This document shows positions 22,234-32,588 of a DNA stretch of 64,000 nucleotides, piece after piece. Under the pieces are notes generated by a model. The model saw only the letters and a list, made by a program, of their open reading frames with translations, ran no database searches and was not told where the DNA came from. A program made the position numbers and the translations under genes. The stretch is taken from positions 186,001-250,000 of the forward strand of contig CALSFV010000064.1 of NCBI GenBank assembly GCA_943737045.1. The letters are read 5' to 3'. Numbering within the stretch: the first letter of the stretch is position 1; the number at the start of each line of letters is the position of its first letter. The DNA comes from Parapristionchus giblindavisi. Its lineage: Eukaryota > Nematoda > Chromadorea > Rhabditida > Diplogasteridae.

Positions 22234-22653
22234 TTACGGTAAGTCTTGATTACTGTATCCGTTCTCAGGATACATGACATCTCTGAAGGTTCGTTGTGCA
22301 TATTGATCACGTGCAGTCTGAGTGAATTCGCCCTCCACGGGACTTCGTGTCTTCTCGTAACACAAAAGACGACTGAAATTATGAAGATAGATTATGAAAT
22401 GTGCAAACACAATCTTTAATAGCTTCTCGCTAATGTGGAATTTAAAATATCAATTTTCTAGACACATTTTCTGTCTAAGCACTCTGTTATGTGTATAATA
22501 TATTGATCTTTCGCTACTACGCGGAATACGTACAGTATATTCAAGTAAATCAATCAAATATTCACTAACCGACTAGTCTTCAGTGTGAGAGTCTGTTCAC
22601 AATTCTCCACTAATTTCATAGCTGGGTGAGAAGGGAGCACTTCCGGTGAATAC
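22234..22653 (-). CDS. Last two exons of an unrecognised minus-strand gene
   Basis: Exon 22653-22570 (YSPEVLPSHPAMKLVENC through LTLKTS) joins in phase to exon 22372-22234 (RLLCYEKTRSPVEGEF through YPENGYSNQDLP, stop TAA at 22236-22234). Acceptors are GTTTCTAG and AATTTCAG and the donor is GTTAGT. The peptide is polar and non-repetitive with no known motif. Upstream exons should lie above 22654; a possible hydrophobic start (MMFFFFFYVLVWHH) is on this strand at about 23060 but could not be linked. Partial, function unknown. Confidence 0.5.
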
Positions 22654-22891
22654 CTAGAAACAATCGATAATCATTGAGAGATTCCAAATCGTTATATATT
22701 AGTTTGCAATCACTCCATCTTACGCAATTATATAAGCTATATAACATCGTCTACTCCAATTACTCAATACAATGAAAGTGTGCAACGGCGAATCAACAGG
22801 TTTCAAACTACTGATCCAAATACTGAACGAAGATTAGACAAGAACAAAGATTGAAAGCTAGATTACACATTTCATTGATTGTATCCCATTA

Positions 22892-23080
22892 GGAATTACT
22901 CTGAATCACCCAGTAATACTTCCATCATTCGCAACTTCTCGATACATATGAACAATCGTTCTGCTTCAACTCCTCCCCTCGGGGGGTCTCCAACAACTGT
23001 TCAAACAACCTCATATACATCCATGATGCCAAACAAGCACGTAAAAGAAAAAGAAGAACATCATGAAATCACGATATAAA
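22892..23080 (+). CDS. Possible terminal exon of a + strand gene
   Basis: After a CCCATTAG acceptor the frame reads NYSESPSNTSIIRNFS, then STPPLGGSPTTVQTT, and ends KEKEEHHEITI with TAA at 23078-23080. The composition is that of a disordered coding tail. No in-phase upstream exon was found, and it overlaps a possible first exon on the other strand, so confidence is low. Confidence 0.3.
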
Positions 23081-23510
23081 TAATTCACTTCCTCCATATC
23101 TCATCATTCTTCCCTCCATAATCCTCTCAAACCCTTTTCGAAATCACCATCATTTCCACACAATGGCATCATAAAAACAACAATATATACATGGATTATA
23201 TTTATAGAATGTGATACTTGTCTAAATCCCCTCTCGTCTCGTCGTATCTTTTGTATCTCTGTTCGTGTACATAGTTATAATAGTTCACTGATGAGTAATC
23301 ATCATACCTGGTGACATCACTCTCGACTGTCTCTATCCCTCCTCTCTCCCTCTGCCTCTTTTGGAATACCCATTGTGCACGCTAGTCTCCAAACAGTCTG
23401 CAGAGAGGGAGAGGTAGAGGGAGAGAGTACTAGAGGTAGAGGTGGCATCAGATGTACATAGTATTGACACGATAGTGGCGTCATACAATGCCCTCGGGCA
23501 TGGTTGTGAT

Positions 23511-23520
23511 ATAAAAGGAC
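23511..23520 (+). promoter_or_regulatory. Candidate TATA box upstream of the small secreted protein gene
   Basis: GATATAAAAGG occurs about 340 bases upstream of the ATG at 23856. If used, it implies a long or spliced 5' UTR. Confidence 0.3.
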
Positions 23521-23855
23521 GTGAGAGTTTCACGTCATTCTCTCATTGGCACAACCATCACTCTCACTTCTCAACTCATCCACACATTCAAAAAACTCTT
23601 ATACTTGTTCATATCTTGTTCACGTCTCCAACTGTTTCGTGTTTTGTCTTAAAGACAGCCAAGGCTTCTTGATATGTGATATGTACTTGGGAAGGAGGTG
23701 GCATTGCTTTCATCATCCTTCTAACCTTACATATCCATCATGTTGCCAAATTTCACCAGTGTCTTTCACCACCTTCCAATCCCTTCGTTCTGATCTTTCT
23801 TACAGAGTCAATCCTCAACCAACGGAGAGTGTTTCCCATCATATACAGAAAGAAG

Positions 23856-24890
23856 ATGATGTATACCGTAATCGCCACCATTACAGTATCCCTGATCGCC
23901 ATGAGCAATGTCGTCCAGAGTGGTGAGTGACTATCGTATGCACTATCCGCAATGCGCTTTCTTGTTTCGCCATTTGTATACATTTAGTAATCTTCTATGT
24001 TCCATGATTATCTGCAGACCGTGCATTTATGTAGAATTAGTTAAATTTTATGATACTCATCTTATTGTTAACGGTTTTGTTTTTTCCTCAATGATTTCTA
24101 CCCTGACCAATGTATCATATCAATCAACCTCTTTATCTCAGTCTTATCCCCTCAATCTCCCCATTTCCTTGATATTTCTCAGCCCCATCATCTTCTCCAC
24201 TCTCCGACTGTTATCATCCCTTCATGGCACGTATGGACGCTCCCACTACGTGTGCGACATCCAAAGGTTACTCATTTCACCTCCTTCGTTCATTCTTTCA
24301 TTGTAAATTCAGAAACTGGCTTTACTGAGAAAACGAAATAGTGCAAGCTAGGGACGACAGTTAGAAGCGCGCAAGGGATTTTACAAAAATTCTAATGAAT
24401 ATACTGAAAGTATCGGTTTATTACATGAAAGGTTTAACTGCTACGCTTCACAATTTACGGCAAATCTTTTCTCTTTCGCTCTAATTTCCCCTTGTTATCA
24501 CTTACTCAAACCATACATGGGCGGGGTACCTGGAGCTCGATTCTACAGGGGGCATCCGAACGAGAAATGGTTAATTTTACAGGGGGCCTTCACTTTTTCC
24601 TCTAAAATTTCACCTAAACTCGTTTTTTTTACAGGGGGTATTCCACAAATTTTCGAAAGACCTAATTTTACAGGTTGCACCCCCATGTCGGCGCCCATGT
24701 ATGACTCAAACTCATCTATCCAATCAATCTAATAAATCACTGTCTCTATCATTCAGATTGTCTCAACATCAACGCCGTCTGTGTCTATTCATTGAAGACA
24801 GACACTCGTGTGTGCTGTATCCCTCGGAGTGACGCCATCTCACCCAGTCAAAACACTACCATAACTTTATTTTATACCCTTTTACATTAA
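23856..24890 (+). CDS. Small secreted Cys-rich protein, 94 residues, 3 exons
   Basis: Exon 1 (23856-23922) encodes MMYTVIATITVSLIAMSNVV, a signal peptide. Exon 2 (24183-24266) encodes APSSSPLSDCYHPFMARMDA followed by PTTCATSK. Exon 3 (24757-24890) encodes DCLNINAVCVYSLKTDTRVC then CIPRSDAISPS, with TAA at 24888. Six cysteines in the mature region (spacing C-x15-C-x4-C-x6-C-x9-CC by reading) suggest three disulphides. The family is not recognised. Intron 2 (490 bases) carries a MITE (24512-24703). Likely an extracellular effector or structural peptide; function unknown. Confidence 0.65.
24512..24703. mobile_element. MITE family M1, copy 1 (192 bp, TIR CATACATGGGCG)
   Basis: The 12-base terminal inverted repeat CATACATGGGCG / CGCCCATGTATG bounds a unit with GGTACCTGGAGCTCGATTCT and three TTTTACAGGG(GG) motifs. 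A close copy lies at 49847-50047 and a decayed internal fragment at about 54135-54215. Confidence 0.8.
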
Positions 24891-25217
24891 TTAATTAACC
24901 GATATCATGAGTGCAAAAGCGACATTGAATAACAAAATTTTTCATTAGAAATATTCAAGAGTAGTTCCACATTAGAATGAATAGACAAGAACTAGCGCTG
25001 ACAAAAGAAATATAGAACGATATTCACTTCAGGAAGAGATCAAAGATGAAAGATCATCATCATTTAGAGATCAAAGATCAAAGATCATATCTCTCACATA
25101 GGCTGTCCGGGAGCGTCAACAAGCGTCTCCGATCGTATGCCTCTACTTTTTCTTTTCTTTTTGACACGAAATTTTCCGTATGCATTTTTTTAACATTCTC
25201 TTACTTTACTATTAAAG

Positions 25218-26194
25218 GTAGACCATTCGGACACTTTGGTCACTTTGGAGGAAAGGATAGATTCGGTTCTTTTGAGGTAGGTAGAAAGAAGAGCTTCATC
25301 GTTAATTCCCCCGCGAGTTAAACGCGTATATTGACAAAGGTTACTTTACCTTTAAAAATTTATCTTACGATAAGGTGCGTTACAATGAAGAGACACATGA
25401 CATCATAATTTTAAGCAAAAAAATACTTCGATAAGTCCTTTTCGTGTAACGATTCAGGAAAACTAATTTGATTAATATAAAAATGTAGAATATGAAAGGC
25501 CGCAAATCGTTCAGGATAGCCGAGAATCAGGCGAGATCTTCATTCCATCCGAATTCGATCCTCTTAATATTTCCGAGGAACAAAAGGAACGATTTATTCA
25601 ATTACTCGAAGAGAAGATCAGCAAACTATCTCCCGGTTCGTGGACAATCTATTGATTTTTGTCTTTAGTAATCATATAATGCGACAATTAAACATTTCTA
25701 ATATTGTTTCCAGAAGCACAAGATGCTCTGAGAAAGGCCCAAGCCATCCTCGAGCCTCTCGCTCTCCAGATTGAAGCTGCCATTAAGACGGTTAGTAAGT
25801 AACAACGCTCACTAAGAAATGTTTGAAACCTTGATAAACTTAACTCACTTAAAGCCCCACCCCAAGCTAATTTGAAACTATCCGCTCTGGCAATACTCTC
25901 TCACTTTCTTTGTCTACGAGAGAGTATTGCCAATGCGGAGGGTAAAATTAGCATGGGGTATTCCTTTAATGATTGGTTGATTTGCAGCTTAAGGAGGGTT
26001 TCGCTACACTTTCTCCACAGACTCAAGCTGAACTTGTCCATTTAATCTTCCCCGGTAGACCCATCCACCCTGTCCCATTCCCTTTTACCTTTCCCCCGAT
26101 CGTAGCTCCAATCACAGATGACACTGAGGGATCGGGTGTTGAGGAAACAGGAGATGAACTACCAATGCCTGATATCAATATTGTCTTTGCTTGA
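25218..26194 (+). CDS. Helical protein with GRPIHP tail, partial 5' end
   Basis: Exons: about 25218-25280 (GRPFGHFGHFGGKDRFGSFE), 25489-25635 (YERPQIVQDSRESGEIF then SEEQKERFIQLLEEKISKLS), 25714-25790 (AQDALRKAQAILEPLALQIE), 25988-26194 (KEGFATLSPQTQAELVHLIF, then PGRPIHPVPFPFTFPP). Phases join if the first donor is taken at GTAG|GTAGAA. The middle is amphipathic helix of the SPEAQDAL kind, weakly reminiscent of nematode FAR or SXP/RAL-2 proteins, but no defining motif is seen. The tail is acidic (DDTEGSGVEETGDELP). The first exon carrying a signal peptide was not found. The sequence FATLSPQ...GRPIHP is clearly related to the exon at 31669-31839 on the opposite strand. Intron 3 contains hairpin MITE copy 2. 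Confidence 0.6.
25859..25959. mobile_element. Short hairpin MITE, copy 2
   Basis: Ends ACCCCAAGCTAATTT / AAATTAGCATGGGGT with a central hairpin CTCTGGCAATACTCTCTC / GAGAGAGTATTGCCAATG. Related to 4167-4275. Confidence 0.75.
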
Positions 26195-26237
26195 AACTTT
26201 TGAACTTCGTCGTTTGTATGTTAAGAGGCATGTTCAG

Positions 26238-28035
26238 TAAGACTCGATCATACTGACCACCCTCCGGACGCGTGCGCTGGCAATGAGAGCTGGGGGTCCA
26301 TACTTGGGTGTTAGGAGTGTCATCGGCCCTTATTACACAAAACAGCAGAAATTTCCTGTTTGTGCCCTCAGGCTATTAGAAAAATTAATTTAAGTGCAAA
26401 AACGTTTAAAAATCATAATTTCCCAAATTGTTGAGATAAATTCCAAATATCATTTGCGTTGCGTCTAGAGTGCACAGACATTGCGTATTCACTATTAGCA
26501 TCGTATGTGCGTTGATTCCTAAACCTCTTTTTTGACTCAAAATTTTGGTTTTTTCGGACAAATCATCCCTTGTTGTAGTTTGCTCCAGAGTTTTTTGACC
26601 AGGTGTTGTAGCCTAAGCAATTCTGCATCGATTTCACTTAAAACTGGGTTTTTCACGATAGACCCAGTTCTCGAATTTTTCAATCGAAGTTCCGTCATCG
26701 ATGGTTTTCCCGAATAAATGCTGTATTTTCCAAACGATTGGTGCGGAATTGAGGCCTACTCAAAGTTTCGAGGTGAGACTAGTAATATGACACAAGAAGC
26801 CCATCACTTGGATCAATTTGAAAATTTCGATTTTCACGACCATGGTCCGAAAATTTCAAAATAACTCAAGTTTGAAATGTTTTCATTTATGCGGCTTATT
26901 GTGAAGTACTAATGATGTGAATAATATTCAGCCAATGCTCAATGGCTGATCTCTCCTTTCAACCATTTTTTCGAAAATTATCGTTCTGATTTCGTGCGAA
27001 AAATCAGAATTGTGTTTGAATCAGTTTCCAACTTGCTTTCTGTAACATTCTGTCATAGTACTTTGCAATGTACATAATCAATATAAAAAAATCGTTTATT
27101 TTTGAAAATTCATAAAACTCAATTTGAGTGCCTACTTTTTCGAAAAATTTCTGAAATATTGCAGTTTGTTTTACTCGAATGCTGCGACAATGAGCAACTG
27201 ACAATGACAATGTGAATTTTCATGATGAGTAAACATAGTAGAACTGAAATCCCGGCATTCGGCTCACTTTTGAAAAATGGATTTCCATGACCTTCCATGG
27301 TCATGGCACAAAAAATGAATTTTCAAAAATAAACGATTTTAATATTGATTATGTGCATTGCAAAGTACTATGACAGAATGTTGCAGAAAGCAAGTTGGAA
27401 ACCGATTCAAACACAATTCTGATTTTTCGCACGCAATCAGAATGAAAATTTTCGAAAAAAAATGGTTGAAAGGAGAGATCAGCCATTGAGCATTGGCTGA
27501 ATATTATTCACATCATTAGTACTTCACAATAAGCCACATAAATGAAAACATTTCATACTTGAGAAATTTTGAAATTTTCAGACCATGACCCCCCTCGATC
27601 AAAAAATTCGAGAACTGGGTCTATCGTGAAGAACCCAGTTTTAAGTGAAATCGATGCAGAATTGCTTAGGCTACAACACCTGGTCGAAAAACTCTGGAGC
27701 AAACTAAAACAAGGGATGATTTGTCCGAAAAAACCAAAAATTTGAATCAAAAAAGCGATTTAGGAATCAACGCACATACGATGCTAATAGTGAATAAGCA
27801 AGGTCTGTGCACTCTAGACGCATCGCAAATGATATTTGGAATTTATCTCAAAAATTTGAGAAATTATGATTTTTAAACGTTTTTGCACTTAAATTAATTT
27901 TTCTAATAGCCTGAGGGCACAAACAGGAAATTTCTGCTGTTTTGTGTAATAAGGGCCGATGACACTCCTAACACCCAAGTATGGACCCCCAGCTCTCATC
28001 GCTAGCGCACGCGTCCGGGGGTGGTCGAGTCTTAA
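26238..28035. mobile_element. Foldback element F2, about 1.8 kb
   Basis: Ends TAAGACTCGA...CCACCCTCCGGACGCG and the complement CGCGTCCGGGGGTGGTCGAGTCTTA. The arms run roughly 26250-27108 and 27311-28026 and stay highly complementary; for example TTTTTCGGACAAATCATCCC at 26551 is mirrored at about 27715. The left arm has about 140 extra bases (26690-26830). No transposase is encoded. Confidence 0.85.
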
Positions 28036-28112
28036 CGGCCATCTCTCTTAAAGGAACTAATGTTAATTGATTCATGATAAATATTCATTTGAACAATCGC
28101 TCTCGATGCTTA

Positions 28113-28546
28113 CAAGGGAACCACTTAACCTTACCACATAATTATCAAAGTTTGATACCTTGATCTGAATCTACATGGAAAAAGGAGTCTAAAAAGTTAG
28201 GTAAAAAATTCCACATTCGCGTTTTAAGTCCTTTTGCGGGCTTCTGAAAAGGGCATTGTTAGACCTTTTGCGACATTTTTGGACACTTTTGTGACTTTCT
28301 GGACCATTTAAGGCCTTATTTTTGTGCATCTGTCGCCCTTTTTGAACCTTTTTTTGTTTTCTTGTGTCTTTTGGTCTTTTTGGCCTCGTTTTGGGCAAAT
28401 CCAGTGCATTTTCAGAAGCCCGTAAAAGGACTTAAAACGCGAATGTGGAATTTTTTACCTAACTTTTTAGACACCTTATTCCACCTAGATTCACATGACG
28501 GTAACAAAATTAGATAATTATGGAGTAAAGTTAAGTGGTTCTCTTG
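28113..28546. mobile_element. Foldback element F3, about 430 bp
   Basis: Inverted arms with AAAAAGTTAGGTAAAAAATT and TTCGCGTTTTAAGTCCTTTT on the left and their complements on the right, bounded by AGGGAACCACTTAACCTTAC and a decayed complement. Noncoding. Confidence 0.8.
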
Positions 28547-28564
28547 TTAATTGTAAAAAAACGG

Positions 28565-29213
28565 GGGGCGATCATTTCGCCAACGATCATTTCGCCAACG
28601 GATCATAAATCGGTTAGGAGATGGCCTATGGCAACATAAGTTGTATCATTGTTATCAGTAGGGGTGTATGGTATTAGACTACCGTAACCGTCCGGAAGCG
28701 CGAACTGATTTTTTTTCAGTCGACCCATGACCCGGGGTTCATGGTTGAAAATTTCCGTAGTCGAAATATGCATGATACTCCCAGACCAAATACTAGTCGC
28801 CATAATATCAACAGTGAGCCAACTTTTATCTTTCTGGATACCGTAACCCGAACTACAGCAATCTAGCTATCGTACCCTACAATATTATAGCGAAAATGAC
28901 GGCAAATCCCGGTTTGATTACGGTAGTTAGAGTTGCGGTATCCAGAAAGATAAAAGTTGGCTCACTATTGATATTATGACAACTAGTATTTGGTCTGGGA
29001 GTATCATGAATATTTCGACTTGGGCAATTTTCAGCCATGAACCCCGGGTCATGGGTCGACTGAAAAAAATCAGTTCGCGATTCTGGACGATTACGGTAGT
29101 CTAATACCGTACACCCCTACTGATAACAATGATACAACTTATGTTGCCATAGGCCATCTCCTAACCGATTTATGATCCGTTGGCGAAATGATCGTTGGCG
29201 AAATGATCGCCCC
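28565..29213. mobile_element. Foldback element F4, about 650 bp
   Basis: Ends GGGCGATCATTTCGCCAACG, containing a doubled GATCATTTCGCCAACG, are mirrored exactly at the right end. The arms contain GATGGCCTATGGCAACATAA, CAGTAGGGGTGTATGG and CCATGACCCGGGGTTCATGG with their complements. Noncoding. Confidence 0.85.
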
Positions 29214-29388
29214 ACAAAAAAAACGATAGATGGAATGTACAAATATTTTCACAATCTTTTAATTGTTTCTCTATGATTTCATTACTTTGCAGTCCTGTCT
29301 GAGAATCAATCAAAATGTTTATATATACAGCATATATTGAAGTACTCTTTTTTTAAATATTACAAAATCTCGGTTATAGATTTTCCTA

Positions 29389-29699
29389 ATGGCTCGTTAA
29401 AAAATCGTGGATAACCGACTTTCCACCCGTTAAAAAAGTACCCGGAAAGTCGAAAATGGAAACAGGAAATTTGAATTCGCGCGCGTAAAGAGGTGCGGGA
29501 ATTGATATTCCGACTTTCATAGTTGAATTTCCATTTTATCTGCTAAAAATTGATGACGTAAACTCGTAATTTGAATTCCCGCACCTCTTTGCGCGCGCGC
29601 GAATTCAAATTTCGTGTTTCCATTTTCGACTTTCCGGGTACTTTTTTAACGGGTGGAAAGTCGCCGATTTCGGTTTTCCTCTATTTTTTAACGAGCCAT
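29389..29699. mobile_element. Foldback element F5, about 310 bp
   Basis: Ends ATGGCTCGTTAA / TTAACGAGCCAT, with arms containing ACCCGTTAAAAAAGTACCCG and GAGGTGCGGGAATTGA and complements. An alternating GCGCGC run sits in both arms (29478-29486 and 29590-29601), so it could form Z-DNA or a long hairpin. Confidence 0.85.
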
Positions 29700-29992
29700 A
29701 AATGAATATCTCATCGCTTACAGTAACATGTGACTGGATTCGGTTCTCCTTTACTACGGTATTTTCTTCTTGCTTTATTTTCTATCATAGATCAACCGAT
29801 TTCAAGTAGTGGGAGTGGAGAGAGAAGCAAGAAGATTGGAAAAATTTTGTGAAGAGAATGGTGATATGACACGTGTGAGAAATGAGAATGGAAGTTCCAA
29901 TTGAGAGACGAATTATGTGAAAGAGACAGAAGTGAGAAATAAGATAAGAAACGACCGAATCGGAGAGGGCATGATGTGAGGAATGATCTGAC

Positions 29993-30988
29993 AAGGGAAG
30001 TACAAGAAATATCTTTTATACTTTTGAACAAGACTTTTTTCCTCGATAAGTATAGGCGATATATGGACGGAACGAAAAAATTAGCTGCGACCATGCACTT
30101 TCAGATTTTATATAATTAATCAAAGTTTGTGAAAAAATTCCTCACTTTTTGAAGAAAAAAACGCACTGTGTAGGGGACAAGGAGCGTAGGAAACAAAGCG
30201 CTCCTCTAAGAGCACTTTGGACATGGCAGCGTGGTGTAGTGGTTGTGTGTACACCTCTTAATCGGGCTGTGGTTGGTTCGAGTACACCTATGGACATTTT
30301 CCTTTTGCTCATTTTTAACAGCTTCGGACTTGTACTTTCGATGGAAAAAAATTGTTAATTTTTTTCACTTTCAAAACGTTCGTGCATGCTCAAGATTTGT
30401 TATCTGTGAGAGACCCTGTCCCAACTTTCATTTCATCAAATGCTCGATATGTGATCGTCGATTGCGCGGGAATTGTTTTGTTAACTGTCATTGTTGTTGA
30501 AATATTATGTGACATGTATAATTTTAATAATTTGTTTTGTTGATAAATTTCGTAGAAGTTATTAGATGCTAAATATATTGGAAATGATGAAAAATGTAAT
30601 GGAATAGGAACAAATTGCACGAACGTTCTGAAAGTAAAAAAAGATCTGAAGTTGAAAATAATTTTCAGCGAAAATACAAGTCGGAAGCTGTTTAAAATGA
30701 GCAAAAGAAAAATGTCCATAGGTGTACTCGAACCAAACACAGCCCGAGTCATGTTCTCAGTCCTCTTACAGGAGCGCTTTGTTTCCTACGCTCCTTGTCC
30801 CTTACACAGTGCGTTTTTTCTTCAAAAAATGAGGAATTTTTTCACAAACTTTGATTAATTATATAAAATCTGAAAGTGCATGGTCGCAGCTAATTTTTTG
30901 GTTCCGTCCATATATTGCCTATACCTATCGAGGAAAAATAGTCTTGTTCAAAAGTCTAAAAGATATTTCTTGTACTTCCCTTGTGAGA
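29993..30988. mobile_element. Foldback element F7 with tRNA-like sequence
   Basis: Arms GGGAAGTACAAGAAATATCT (29996) and its complement (to about 30985); also GCTGCGACCATGCACTTTCA and complement. The left arm includes a tRNA-like stretch (30226-30295); the right arm retains only a degenerate part of it at about 30718-30750. Confidence 0.8.
30226..30295 (+). repeat. tRNA-like (SINE-type) sequence inside foldback F7
   Basis: GCAGCGTGGTGTAGTGGTT resembles a pol III A box, CTCTTAATC resembles the tRNA-Lys(CUU) anticodon loop, and GGTTCGAGTACACC resembles a B box. Acceptor-stem pairing is poor, so it is not a functional tRNA. Confidence 0.55.
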
Positions 30989-30989
30989 A

Positions 30990-31495
30990 ATGAATAATTG
31001 AAAATGGAAGACGTGAGAAAAGACATTTGCAATGAAAGTGTGGAAAGCGGCATTTGGGAAAAATGTAATTAGAACGCTGCGCACACCGTTCAATCCCGTG
31101 GTGTACGCCGTGGGGTACACCGCGTGGTAGAGCCTTTGACGGGGTACCCCGCGAGCTGTGATCTCTAGACGGGGTGTCACGCGAGGTGGAAGACCGCGTG
31201 CCCCGTGGGGCACGAGGTACACCGTCCCTTCCACACCGTGGTGCTCCAAAAAAATCAAAACTTGTTTCCTGTTGAGGTATTTCCTTATTGTGAAAATCAG
31301 GATTGTGTGTTTACACATCGGTATTTTCACAAATGGTTTTTTTCTTGAAAATTGTTTTCTAATTAGAGCTGTCTGAAGTTTCACATATATTTTTCGAATC
31401 ACATTTTTCCAAAATGTCGCTTTCCACGATTTCATGTTGAATGCATTCACATGTCATCGATATGTCATCTTTCATTTTCAATTAAACATTTCTCA
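30990..31495. mobile_element. Foldback element F8 with GC-rich core
   Basis: Arms with TGAGAAATGAATAATTGAAA, GTGTGGAAAGCG and GGGAAAAATGT pair with complements at 31395-31490. The centre (about 31080-31250) is much more GC-rich than the window and is built of GGTGTAC/GTACACC and CGTGGGG motifs in both orientations. Confidence 0.6.
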
Positions 31496-31668
31496 TATCA
31501 TTCTTCAAACTCGCCTTCTCACATTCGGTAGTTTCTATTCTCATTTCTCACACGTGTCATATCGCCAAGAGAATTTAAACTCTATATTTTGAAAACGAAA
31601 CACGTAATGTTCATTGTTGCATTGTTCAAAAACTAATAATATTTGCACAAATCAATATTTATCATGAC

Positions 31669-32579
31669 TTAATTGACATAGTGCTTTGATGGGACGGCTC
31701 CTGATCCCTTAACACCAGATCCAGCAGCACTACCATCCGTGACTGGAGCGTGTATAGGGTGGATGGGTCTTCCACGAAGGATATAACGGAAAATTTCAAT
31801 GGCATTCAGGGGAGCACGTGTAGTGGAATCTTCATTGAGCTGCAAATTATATAATATATTCTTCTCATTTCTTTGTTTCAGGGATTACAAAGGGAAGCTT
31901 AATCAAATAAACACAAAAAGTAATAATTCAATTTACTCTAAATCCATCAATCTCATCCGATTGTCTCTTCCTATTTGGAGGACAGGCTTGTATTCCTTAT
32001 CCAGTTAAGGTTGCATTTGAAAACCATATAAGTGACCATTGAAAAGAGAATAAGAAAAATGATCAGACGACTAAATTTGGTGAATGGGGAAAATATCAAA
32101 ATAATTAGTTATCCGTAAAGTAAACTAAGTTATGTCGTGATCAAATCATGACCAAGTCCAAGTTGTGGTTCACACGACCAGATTGACTTGACACGAATAT
32201 GCAAAAATTGGCCTACAGTACATAGCCCACTACAGTAATCCAGAATATCGACCGCTCCATAAACGTTACACTAATCGCAGGAATTTCACCGTACTTCACA
32301 CATTTTAGTAACCGCGGATATAGACAAAGAGTAACTCGCACTTTACAGTAACCGTGAATATCGACCTACTGATGAGGGGAACACTAGGTCTAAATCCACT
32401 GTTACTAACACGTGCGGTTGTGGGCGCTCAATCTATAAAACAATGAACACATACAGTTTTTCCGATATGGTAGTCCTGATGGATATAAACGCAATGAAGG
32501 CGAAAACCCATAGATGACGAATCTGTAAAAGTATATTTATGTAATGTTAGAATAAACCGATCTGGACATACGTCAATTT
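31669..32579 (-). CDS. GRPIHP-tail secreted protein, relative of the 25218-26194 gene (internal exons unresolved)
   Basis: The last exon (31839-31669, acceptor TTTGCAG) encodes LNEDSTTRAPLNAIEIFRYI then LRGRPIHPIHAPVTDGSAAG and ends SKHYVN with TAA. It aligns with the last exon of the + gene at 25988 (same intron position and phase, same GRPIHP). A plausible start is upstream on the same strand: MSRS at 32579-32568, a 45-base intron, then IRHLWVFAFIAFISIRTTIS (32522-32455), a good signal peptide ending at a strong GTATGT donor. The exon or exons joining 32455 to 31839 could not be fixed. Probably a secreted protein; function unknown. The two relatives face each other across the foldback cluster. 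Confidence 0.5.
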
Positions 32580-32588
32580 CTTACCATT

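Larger units (their letters stand above)
29850..31575. mobile_element. Composite of nested foldbacks (F6 outer shell)
   Basis: Outer arms GATATGACACGTGTGAGAAA (about 29862) and its complement (about 31540) enclose two further inverted-repeat units, 29993-30988 and 30990-31495, giving a Russian-doll arrangement. No protein-coding gene is supported inside. Confidence 0.7.

Noticed and set aside
23442..23926. Several overlapping frames upstream of the small secreted protein
   Set aside because: No consistent splice chain or domain; the short signal-peptide frame starting at 23856 with matching downstream exons explains the region better.
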